From Hyparrhenia diplandra (taxonomy: Eukaryota > Streptophyta > Magnoliopsida > Poales > Poaceae): a DNA stretch of 64,000 bases. A program made the position numbers and the translations under genes. The notes below the pieces were generated by a model. That model was not told the DNA's origin and ran no database searches. It saw only the letters and a program-made list of their open reading frames with translations. Below, piece by piece: positions 54,641-64,000 of the stretch (within the stretch, counting starts at the first letter, position 1; each line of letters starts with the position of its first letter). The stretch spans positions 558,001 through 622,000 of the forward strand of contig JADLZK010012353.1 in NCBI GenBank assembly GCA_015847255.1. The letters are read 5' to 3'.

Positions 54641-55180
54641 TGAAGGATAAAAAAAAACCAGATAAATGGGCCAGCACATCAAGCTGTTAGTACCGTTGGG
54701 CCGGCCGGGTAGCGCCTCCAGATAAATGAATGGGATGGGGATGGTGAGCATGATGATGAATGAGCGACCTTTCCTTATCTTTTATTTGGATGTCCAGCAT
54801 GCATGGCCATTCCATTCCAATTTCCAATACACACACGGTCATCAGACCGAGCAGCAGTAGGTTGTGCCTTCTCGAGTGTTCGTATATGAACAGTAGAGAG
54901 AGGCGATTTTCCTCATCTCCACCCTCCTTCATGTGATTGGAATCTGGAGATTGGAGGACGATTTGCAGGCATCCGATTGGAGTACGCTACTTGCTAATCC
55001 GGCCAATTGTGTTGTGGAATCCATCTCAGGTTTGCCCAAAAGAGGTTTTATTTGCCTTCTCGACAGTTCTAGTGAACAGTAGGCAGAGGCGTTTTTTTCT
55101 TGTCCACCAATTAATATCCATCTGCTAAAGATTGCTATTGGGGGAGGGAGATTCTGTTTGTGCTCGTAATCTATCTTGCG
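54641..55180. other. unassigned sequence upstream of the F-box relic
   Basis: No coding similarity. The phrase gttttatttgccttctcgac at about 55043 resembles gtgccttctcgagtgttc at 54865, suggesting an old duplication. Confidence 0.3.
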
Positions 55181-55890
55181 ATGCACTTCCTTTGCTCCTG
55201 AATCCTATTCTGCTTTGTTTCACGGATCAAGAAGCTTCTCAGAAATGTTTTCTCGGTTGCCCGTCTGAGCAGTGAACTGAAGAGCAAGAGACGATTTCTT
55301 TCCCAACCTCTAATCCAGCTCCTGTAGGGATTCAGTGCTATGGATTGCTGGCAGTTGCAGCTCGGGGAGACTGAGGGGTGAACCTGGCTTCACTGCCCTC
55401 CCTTGGCTGACTGTCGGGAGCTGGAGTATTTTGGATTCCTGAAAGTCAAGGAGAAGGAGAACTGTTGTGTTTCTTTGAAGACAAAATTTTAGTAAAATGA
55501 GGATTGTAACGTGGAACTGTCGGGGATTGGGGAATGGTCCGGCAGTTCGTGGGTTTTTGAAGTCGCTCATTTAGTCGCCTCTTTTAGTTTCCTTACTAGT
55601 TACACCACTCGAAGCTCCACCGTTGCAGCCGGTGATTTGTGTTAGTGTGCCCCGCCTCACGTGTTCCCGTGCACCTCGCTAGGGCACTCGCGAGGATGTA
55701 AGCTCAAACTCCTTTTTCTCTTAATGCAGAACGGGCTAAAGTGCCCGGTTTCGAAAAAGAAGTGCTTTTTCAGAAACCAAGCATGATAATAGATGGATGG
55801 AATGGTGGAGATGGAGGTTGGAAATGCCTAATATGCTGGTGGTGGATAGTGTGGGTGCTAGTGGTGGTCTGGCTTTGTTTTGGACAAATG
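55181..55890 (+). mobile_element. LINE endonuclease-start fragment, itself interrupted by a LINE tail
   Basis: The ORF2 start MRIVTWNCRGLGNGPAVRGF is at 55498 and the continuation LFLSETKHDNRW / SVGASGGLALFWTNE is at 55766-55890. They are separated by a 195-bp insertion (55564-55758) whose end (cttaatgcagaacgggctaa, then cccggtttcgaaaaa) is a LINE 3' terminus. gaagt is present at both edges (55559-55563 and 55759-55763). Both pieces are in plus orientation and non-functional. Confidence 0.7.
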
Positions 55891-56404
55891 AGGTATGATG
55901 CAGGAATGACATACACATGACATCGTCATAAAGTTTAATCAATAGAATAATGTGACAAGATGAATAAAAGAATAATCAAAGGATTAGCTAACTAGCTTGC
56001 TTGATGATGTACGTGTACTAGATGTACGTAGTACGTACCACTCTGTATGGCATGAGTTCACGTGGCTTTTGCTTGCATGGACAGGATGGCCACTTCGATC
56101 TGAATTGTGAAGCCTACATGCCGAGCATCAGCCACCACAACAGCAGAGAAGACAAGGCGACGTAATCGATCGACCAAGCTGATCGGCAAAATCAACAAGT
56201 GCGGTGGCAATCACACCGCATGTGACTTGCAGATTCACGGCAACGACGGAGCAATGACCAGGATGTACAAAGAGACGCCCCTGACCGGAGACGCGATGAA
56301 AGCAACACCACGATGCTTGATGAACAAAGAGCTCCACCGATTAGTGTAGAAAGATCGACGACGTAGAGCTCGACGGTTGCGGCGGCGCCCTCGGGTTAGG
56401 GTTG

Positions 56405-59300
56405 CCAAAGACGATATTTTTTTTCGAAAGATCCGTTACGGGCTTTATATATAATAAGAGAGGAGCAGAGTTTGTACAAGAGTTTGCGCAAGAAGCGCCT
56501 TTTTGCCTGGCAAGATAAAGCTTGCTAAGCCACCCCTACCTACAGAATAAAACTAATTTACATGGACATGATTTACAACATGGATAGGAGGCTGCAGGGG
56601 TCCTGTCAGCAAGCAGTCCATCCCCTTGTTTCCGCCCTCGCCCACATCCTAGCCTCTTCCTGGATACCTCCAAGTACCTGCATGGCCGAGCGTGAGTTTT
56701 ATTGAAAACCCTGTTATTTCTCTCCTTCCAAATTTCCCAAGATGTGAGCATCACTATAGATCGAATCCCAGCTCTTCTGCTCTGACCACCCGAGTTTGCG
56801 GACTTAGGTACCAATCAGCAATGTTTGCAGCAACAGTCCAGTTTCAGGCCCGAGACGATCAGTTTTTAGCCAAAGGCCGACCAAATCCCAGATCATCCCG
56901 AGAAGGGGCACTCCTGGAATAAATGCAGGGCCGGTTTCCAGATTTCTAACACAAAGTTGGCGTAAGTATTCATTTGGCCATTGTCCGATCTGCAATCTTG
57001 CTGCTGTCCAGATTTTGTTCTCGCAACATCAACCAGGTGAAGAATTTGCATTTTGGCGGGGCTTTAGTCTTCCAAGTTACTTCAGCTGTGGCGAGAGAGT
57101 GGAACCAATAAACTGCAGTTTGTAAGCAGAGCTTGCTTTATATTGGCCATCGGGTGTGTGCATCCACTTGATCTGGTCATGAGTATCTGGTAGCAAAGAA
57201 ATCTGCTGCAGCTTGATCCACAAGGATATGTACTCTTCAAGAACCCTTTGTGTCATATCATAGTCGACGCCCCTAATCCACCTATCATCTGCCAAAGCAT
57301 CGTGGACCGTTCTGTTCTTCCTCCTACTATGCTTGAAAAGATTGGGGAAAAGGGTAGCCGGTGCATCACCATGCAACCAGTAGCGATGTCCGTAAGACGG
57401 CTGTTTTACCATTACCAACCTGTGAACGGTTGTGGCGGCGTTGAAAAGGGCCACGTCTTGATTGTCCACTGGCAGCTCCATCCCAAGCCAAGGCCTATCT
57501 GCGGGATCCCAGGAGTACCAAAGCCACCTTAACCGGAGTGCCCGACTGAATTTTTCTAGCTCCAAGATCCCAAGCCCCCCAATGGCCGGCGGTGCACAGC
57601 ATCTCGGCCAGGCTACTTTGCACTTCCCACCTGTAATTTCTTTATCACCAGCCCACAGGAATCTTCTTTGTACCTTGTCAAATTCTTTCGGGAACTTCTT
57701 CGGTGGTTTCATGGCTGTGAGTAAGTAGACGGGTAAGGAAGAAATTACCGATTTGGCTAACTCAGACGGCCGGCTATGTTGACCGATCCGCGCTTTGCCA
57801 CCCCGCCACCCCTGCTTTTGGCCCGGTCTAGTAAATATTGAAGATGCACCATTTTGAGTCCGCCAAGTGTCAGTGGCATGCCTAAGTATTTGATTGGGAA
57901 CCCCACTCTTTGGCCTGGGAAATCATGGAGAATGTTGTCCATGTCAAGACCAGCACATCTAATTTGAGCCACAGTACTTTTCTGCATGTTTATTTTCAGA
58001 CCAGTGGCTGCCCCAAACGCATGCATTATTTGCATTATGCAGGTGATGTCTTGCCTGCTTGGATTGCTGAAAATGATCACATCATCTGCGTACATTGATA
58101 TTCTTAGGCTGGCCTGCCGCCCCCTTAGCTCAGTCAGAAATCCTTGCTCTGTTGCTAGTCTGAAAATATCATTCAGGACATCCATAGCCAAGATGAACAA
58201 ATAGGGAGAAAGGGGGTCTCCCTGCCTGAGGCCTCTGCGGTGACTGATGGCCTCACCTGGACAACCATTTAGTAGGATGGCCGACGTTGAAGATTTGAGT
58301 AGATCAGCCAGCCAATCTAGCCACCTAGCTGGGAAACCTCTCTTGCCCAACAGTTCTAGAAGGTATTCCCAAGAAACCGAGTCAAAAGCCTTTGTTATAT
58401 CCAGTTTTAGCAAGCATGCTGGTGTTTTTCTGCGGTGGTAGTATCTTGCTAATCCCCTAACATACAGAAAGTTCTCCTGGATGCATCTCTTCCTGATAAA
58501 AGCACTCTGTGCATTTGAGATCAGCTTATCAATATACGCCCCCAGTCTTCGTGCCAGCACTTTGGTAATCAGCTTTGCCATAGAATGTATGAGACTAATT
58601 GGTCGAAAATCTTTGGGCTCAGTGGCCATCTCTGCCTTTGGGATGAGCACGACCTGGGCTTTGTTCAGTTGTTCAAGGGCACCATTATGCTGAATGTAGA
58701 GAGCATGAAAGACACTAATAACATCCCATTTGATGATAGTCCAACAGCTCTTGTAGAAATCGCTAGTAAAACCCATCGGGCCCTGGTGCCTTCTCGGCTG
58801 GCAGTAGCTGAATGGCCTGGTAGATTTCTAATTCAGTGAAAGGCCTGTCGAGTTCCAAGCCTGGTAGTTGCTGTAGTTCTTGCAGTTGCAGCTGAGGCCA
58901 ATTGAAAGTATGTTGTCTCGCCATCTTGTTGCCAATGAGACTCTGAAAAAAATCGTGTACGACTGCCTGTTTATCATCATGCTCCCAAGCCAAGGTGCCA
59001 TCTTGCCTCTTTAAGTACGGGATATACTGTCGACGCTTCCTGGAGGCCATCTTCATGTGAAAGAACCTTGTACAGGCGTCTCCTGCCTTAATGTTGATCA
59101 CCCTGGATGCCTGCCTTCTCCTACTCCTCTCCAATGCCGCCAGCCCCAGGATTCTGGCCTTGAGCTCTTTCTTGAGTAGAAGTTCGCCATCAGAGAGTTG
59201 CCTATTTTCCTGCGCAATATCAAGTCTGAGGATAACCTCATTTGCAATGTGTAGCTGCAGGCGAGCATTGCTGAAAAGAGGCTTGCTCCAAAGACGATAT
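56405..59300 (-). mobile_element. 5'-truncated L1-type LINE, 13-bp TSD
   Basis: The element 56418-59287 is flanked by ccaaagacgatat at 56405-56417 and 59288-59300 and has a T run at 56417-56424 (poly(A) on minus). It starts inside ORF2, between endonuclease and reverse transcriptase, and runs to the 3' UTR. It sits 17 bp downstream of an LTR TATA box. It is 2.87 kb long and less decayed than the LINE at 2-6.6 kb. Confidence 0.94.
56536..59287 (-). pseudogene. LINE ORF2: reverse transcriptase and zf-RVT
   Basis: On the minus strand: INIKAGDACTRFFHMKMASR and PAEKAPGPDGF (59134-58763), then a frameshift. The 339-codon segment 58776-57757 follows, with FRPISLIHSMAKL, LLKLDITKAFDSVSW, GLRQGDPLSPYLF and an intact YADD (ISMYADDVIIF). 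Further frames give GGKCKVAWPRCCAP and AIGGLGILELEKF (57712-57077) and WEIWKERNNRVFN (56814-56536). The catalytic core is intact, but frameshifts near 58770, 57730 and 57050 make the full ORF2 non-functional. The endonuclease was never copied in (5' truncation). Confidence 0.9.
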
Positions 59301-59316
59301 GGACGCGAGCACCAGG

Positions 59317-59324
59317 CTTATATA
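59317..59324 (-). promoter_or_regulatory. TATA box of the minus-strand LTR
   Basis: TATATAAG on the minus strand is followed by cctggtgctcgcgtcc. The LINE target site begins 17 bp downstream, close to the expected transcription start. Confidence 0.4.
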
Positions 59325-59899
59325 CGCTCGGCACCCGCAGACTTATGGAAAGATTTCCGGGTTAGCAAAATTTAGTTGCGGTGCGGTGCGGTGATGGTGT
59401 CCGGCTCGGTTCTGGCTCGTGCGTGAGCAAGGGAAAAGGGACGAGCGGCACCTGCTGTGCACAAGTTCGAGCTGGCCAGGCGTGCGGATTGCACTAGGTC
59501 GCAAAGGACTTCGAGGCTGGGTTGGCTTCGCCAGGAACGACGGCGTCGTTATCATCTGGCGGCGTGTCGATGGCAAGAGAAGGAGAAGGGCACCACGGTA
59601 GCTAGGCAGGCTCGAGCTGGATCACAAAAAGAAACAGGCCAAGGATAAATAGCCACTCGGGCTGGGTCAAAAACAATTGCCACTCCACTCGGGCCCAAGA
59701 GAAAGAAATTCCACACAAAAACCAGTCATCACAATAAATCATATGTAGCAGCATAAATGCACAGTCAAGGTTGCTAAACCCTATGATAAATTTTAATTTG
59801 ACAAAAATATTTAGTTTCCTATATTCTATGAGCACAAAAATTCAAAAAATAAATCATTTTAGCTATGTTTCCAAAATTGCAAAATTTAGGGTGTTAACT

Positions 59900-61540
59900 T
59901 TTAAATGGATGTACAACTTCAAATGGCCACTACATGCACCTGTTCCAAATAACATGAGAAATTGAGAATGTTTGATCCCGATCTAAATCACAACATTCAG
60001 AACAGAGCAACATGAATCACAAACACTACAGACAGCCAGTTATGATCAGAATCTTAAATCCTCACAAGAACCACAAACATCCATTACCTAAACAAAAAAA
60101 CACCCTTCTCTATTTTCCCCTTCTCTTCAGCTTTTTTCATACTTTATTTATTCATTTTTCCTCCCTATTTCTCTCTGTTCCTTCTCTCTCTACCGCGCAC
60201 AATTTACCTCCAGATTAACAAGTGGTCTGTCAGCTAGTGAGGTAAGCTAATATATAATACAATAATATACGGGCACTAGTTGTATTCTTTTTTTAGGAGT
60301 ATGCCAACCTGTTTCATCAAGGTACTTTCATTTAGTACCTTATTTACTTTTGCTCATATCTTCTCCAACCACCACAAACTAATCTCATAAATTAGGCACA
60401 AATAAGTTACCTAGCATTTCCACCAATGAAACAAGCAGGAATGCCAATATAAATTTGGCACCCCATGCTTGGTGATTCTATACCTGTGTCTGCCACACCA
60501 CACACGACTCATAGCATCTCTTCCTTTAGCGAACATAATACTAGTGTGTTATCATGAACAAAATAAGATGACGAGAGTGAACTGCAAAAACAAGAAAAAA
60601 AGAGAGAAAGATTTGGGAATCAGGAAAGAGGCACATGCTGGGTCTCCTCTTATTCCTGCCAGTCCAGAACATCTATCAGACACCGTTAGTTCGTAACCAT
60701 GGTGCCAAGGGTATAGCAACATCCTGGCCGCTGGCAGATCTCTCTGGATCATGGTAGAACTTATACAAGCCTACATGGAGAGATCAGAAGTTTGAGATTG
60801 GTTATCCAGTCTGCTCCGTATGGGCAGTAGAAAATCCTCTCGCTGTAGAGTGCCAATAAAATGGTTACAATGGCTCTTGGCAAGAGGCACTGGTATGGTA
60901 CAGGATACTGCAAGTGCCATGGACATTGGCTGTGCTGTGGCAACACAAGGTGCTCCAACCGCTTTGTGATCCAAAATATGTAGTGTTGTATTGCTGATCT
61001 TTCTAAATTGGCAACAGAATCACCATTTATACATATCACTATTATTATTCATGCATTGGCCGTACCTATACGATTCTTCCCAAGTTCCATTTGTCGTGCT
61101 GTTAAGGAGAAAAATGTGATAGCAGTTTCATTCAGTCATAATGCTACACACTTTCACTCATACTAAACGTGATTGCACAATGCATGCACATGCTCCAAAC
61201 AGCGTGTGAGAAATTGAGAATGTATAATCGCAGTCTAAATCAGCCCATTCAGAACAGAGCAACATGAATCACAAACACTACAGAGACCAGTTACGATCAG
61301 AATCACAAATCCTCACAAGAACCACAAAGACCCATTATCTAAACAGAAAAGACCCTTCTATTTTTTTCGTCTTTTTTTTTCCTACTTTATTTCTTTTCCC
61401 TTCACTTATTTCTCTCTCTGCTTCTTCTCACTCTACCGCATACATTTTACCTCCAAAGCATAAGCCTTGGGCCCGAGTGGTCTGTCAGCTATTGAGCTAA
61501 ACTAATAAATACACAATAATAATAGCGACACTAGTTGGGT
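59900..61540. repeat. direct segmental duplication (about 59940-60300 and 61185-61550)
   Basis: gaacagagcaacatgaatca and the following roughly 250 bases through gtggtctgtcagctagtgag recur 1,252 bp downstream with moderate divergence. Each copy contains a T- and C-rich middle. The spacer and the region to 62340 show only short minus-strand frames that I do not recognise. Confidence 0.75.
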
Positions 61541-61550
61541 TCTTTCATAT

Positions 61551-62727
61551 GTACCTTATGTATTTTTACCATTCAATCTCTGTTGAAGGACAGCCCATAA
61601 CTTCTCCAAGCAGCATAAAACTTTGCTGATCTGGGACAATACGGTCAACCGTCTCACACAGTGCAGGGCAGCATGGGCTTTGAACTTTGCAGCTTTCTCT
61701 CAACAACTGGCTGAGGACCAGTCGAGACGTGGCTGATAGGGACGAACATTGATGCAGAACAAGGAGAATGGTGCATAGCATCCAACCCATTTTTTCACAT
61801 CGATCCTCAACAGCCTGACCGGCTCAAATTGCCCCTAGAAAGATGTAGTGGATATGATCGACAAAGCCACAGGAAACTTATATCAACCTCACTTTAAGGA
61901 AACCAATTTCTCCTTTGGTATCAACATTTATAAAGCCACAAATCGACTTGATATATAGCACCTGTCCGTTCAGTGAATAAATGATAGTGCTAGCAACATA
62001 GCATAGATAGGCCAACATAGAAGAGGATGAGACAGCACAGGAAAAAGGAGGGGAAAAAATGAGGCGTGGGAATCTGAGACAGCAGGAAAGAGGCATACAC
62101 ACAATGCCTTGGCCACCGCCAAATCTTTTGGTCACACCCGTGTGATGTCCGCACCACTCAGCCGCCGTTCGTAGATGCTTGAGATTCGTGCTGGCGGGTG
62201 CTCAAGTACATTTGGTTTATGTTTGATAAGTGGCATTAATAGTCCAGTTTGTCGCCGTTTATTTTTAACGTAGATGGCATTGTCGTCAGTCCCTGCTAAC
62301 CGTGACGGAGACGTTAAGTTAGGTCTGACGGAGTTTTTGTTGCCAAATCTTTTTTTTTTGTTGCCGGAGTTGTTCAGCCGTCTCCTCTTGCTCTGTAGTT
62401 GGATTGGCGGCGCTGGTTCCAGTTTCTTCTAAAGGAAGGGCCGGTGAGGAGGCAGGGGGTGTGGTCTAGCGGAGGACCTCCGGCGCCTCCCCTTCGTCTT
62501 CGTCTACCCTCTCTCCATCCGGCGCTGGCACATGCTCCATGGAAACCCTAGCTGTCGTACTGCTTGCCGGCAGCTCGGGCTGCGCCGGGGCGGGGCGACG
62601 CGGCGGCGGTCGGGGAGGCTCGGCGCGGGCGGCCGGAGAACGGCCATCTCCTCTCCCTTCTTCTCCTCCGACCTACAGGAAACACTAGGCGGCTGCACGG
62701 CAGCGGCGACAACTGGCTTGAGTTTTT
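61551..62727. other. unassigned, GC-rich toward the right
   Basis: 61551-62340 is plain intergenic sequence. 62380-62705 is GC-rich with Arg/Ala-rich frames on both strands, like 5' leader or captured exon sequence. It contains atggaaaccctagct but no recognisable protein. Confidence 0.35.
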
Positions 62728-64000
62728 TTTTTTTTTTTTGCGACCACACCGTTTGCGGCGTATTTCATTAAGTAGAAGAAAGTTCAAACAACAAGAAGCA
62801 ACGGTAACCAAACCATTACCGATGCAAACCTAACTACTACGGATACATCGCCGGGATTACATATTGACCAATTTGCTATAAACCAACCCACCGTCAACTA
62901 AACTAGGTGTCCACGTCGGCGATCCCTCTCAAGATTGAGGTCCATAGCGGAGAGGTCGAAAAGCTCCATCAAGCAACAACTCGAAACGGCGCCGCTGGGC
63001 CGGGCGGCATGCCGCGCCTGAAGATGGACCTGACCCTCTCCTCAACGGTGGCCGGAGCCTCACCGCTTCAACTTCGAAGCCCAACTTCGAAGCAAAAGGT
63101 TCTGGGCTTGCAAAGTTGCATTGGCCGCCCCTCGGACACGCCCCGCGATACGGCCGCTACGACGTAGGGTGTGGGTGGAGGCCGGGTGCGCGCCCGACGC
63201 AGGCGCGGCCCCGACTTGAGAAGTGGTGATGCCAACGGCACGCACACCCCCGTCTTCAATCTCTTGCTGCCGGGACGCTAGGCTCGCGAGGCGGCGGTGG
63301 CGACGACCCCACACCCACGGAGACTCCGGAGGCGGCTCCGAGGGGCGTGGTGACAACCTCGCCCTCGAGAAGACACCGGAGGCGGCTGAGGGAGCCGCAG
63401 TACCTCCGGTATCAAAGGGGCCTCCTCGAACGTCGACGACGGCGGACTGGAGGGCGCAAACTCGGCCGCCACTAGCTCAGCCCACCCAGTCCACCGGGGC
63501 GGTTACTAGAGGGCGGCCGCCCTGCGGAGGCGCGGTGCGAGCCCGGGCGACGGTCTCAACAAGCATTGGGTCCCCGGAAGCGGAGGCTCCACAGCCACAC
63601 GCACCTCTTTCGCCAACGGATCGGCGCGATCGGCATAGCTCGGCTGTAGTGGCGACCCTCGGAATCTTTGGGTCAGCCGCAAAGATCGGCGACACAAGGT
63701 CGCCACCCTCCGGTGCGCCGCGCGCCGCCGGCAACGACGGCGACGACGGTGACCGCAGCTGACGTCCCCCAAATGCGTGTGTCGTGCCACCGATGAAGGG
63801 GCGCCACCGACAGGCGCCAGCGTCAGTGAAGGCGAGGGAGGCGGGCAAAGAATCCCTCCAACACGAATCGGGGCCGCATGCGGTTTCGGCGCGAGGGCGG
63901 GCCGCCATCACCACCGTCGACACCATGGTGGTGGTGTGTATGTGCACGACTTCGCTGAAGGGTGCCGAGGTGGACGGACGAAGGTGATGGAGCTTGCAGT
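62728..64000 (-). mobile_element. second copy of the ORF1-only LINE family, runs off the window
   Basis: Poly(T) ends at about 62739, then gcgaccacaccgtttgcggc and a 3' UTR aligned to that at 10.37 kb (attcaaacaacaag, then aacggtaaccaaac). The ORF1 end follows on the minus strand at 63356-63060: RRSGRIAGRVRGAANATLQA followed by QNLLLR. Upstream is another block, IEDGGVCVPLASPLLKSG, also shared with the first copy. As there, ORF1 ends about 170-200 bp before the tail with no ORF2 in between. The 5' end lies beyond the window. Confidence 0.8.

Larger units (their letters stand above)
56100..59899 (-). mobile_element. LTR of a gypsy-type element, minus orientation, split by a LINE
   Basis: On the minus strand it starts near 59899 with GTTAACACCCTAAATTTTGC (compare TGTAACATCCC at 40996). 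It continues to a TATA box (tatataag, 59324-59317) and a leader-like region that resumes beyond the LINE at 56405. The far end is uncertain. There is no internal coding region. Confidence 0.4.

Noticed and set aside
1..64000. CRISPR arrays, rRNA or tRNA genes, bacterial operons
   Set aside because: No regularly spaced short repeats, no rRNA blocks and no convincing tRNA cloverleaf were seen. The window is plant nuclear DNA.

Overview
This is nuclear DNA from a grass (Poaceae). The evidence is a GC-rich intronless RING gene typical of grasses, intron-rich plant genes with GT-AG borders, and a dense nest of grass transposon families: L1-type LINEs, a SINE or RTE tail, Helitrons, CACTA, hAT, Mutator-like, Tourist and Stowaway elements, and gypsy-type LTRs. 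I cannot name the species. No rRNA, tRNA, CRISPR or organellar genes were seen. Most long open frames, especially the GC-rich ones, are shadows of decayed transposons.

Layout. 1-1.0 kb: a small RING-H2 gene with a C-terminal membrane segment (539-946). 1.99-6.66 kb: a near full-length, decayed LINE on the minus strand with a 12-bp target-site duplication (TSD). 6.9-7.1 kb: a short SINE or RTE-tail insertion with a 20-bp TSD. 9.1-17.1 kb: remains of a Helitron, namely the C-terminal part of a PIF1-type helicase followed by an RPA1-like gene. The helicase is split by a Tourist MITE and by a complete LINE that carries only ORF1. 17.2-19.3 kb: tandem duplications. 19.4-19.8 kb: a two-exon secreted cysteine-rich peptide gene of defensin-like type on the minus strand. 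20.3-22.6 kb: a LINE remnant and a solo LTR. 23-29.4 kb: duplicated AT-rich DNA, a Mutator-like element with about 270-bp inverted repeats, a BED-finger hAT fragment and a small Helitron.

29.9-34.6 kb: a serine-incorporator (SERINC/TDE1) family gene with two candidate first exons and a hAT element in intron 1. 34.9-37.5 kb: an internally deleted LINE containing a second LINE. 38-43.3 kb: CACTA elements and a local duplication broken up by Stowaway, LTR and Mutator-like insertions. 44.1-47.2 kb: a LINE tail, a hAT element and a mosaic of CACTA ends. 48.0-51.1 kb: a rhamnogalacturonate lyase pseudogene on the minus strand, split by a hAT element with an 8-bp TSD and preceded by a partial duplicate. 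51.3-53.0 kb: a candidate Helitron. 53.9-54.6 kb: an FBD/LRR F-box fragment. 55.2-59.9 kb: LINE fragments and an LTR interrupted by a 5'-truncated LINE. 60-62 kb: a segmental duplication. From 62.7 kb to the end: a second copy of the ORF1-only LINE family.

The best candidates for living host genes are the RING gene, the defensin-like gene and possibly the SERINC gene, although two apparent frameshifts in the last need checking. The most unusual observation is the ORF1-only LINE family, which parallels mammalian HAL1 (half-L1) in architecture. One copy here is bounded by TSDs, and its empty site reads through the Helitron helicase.
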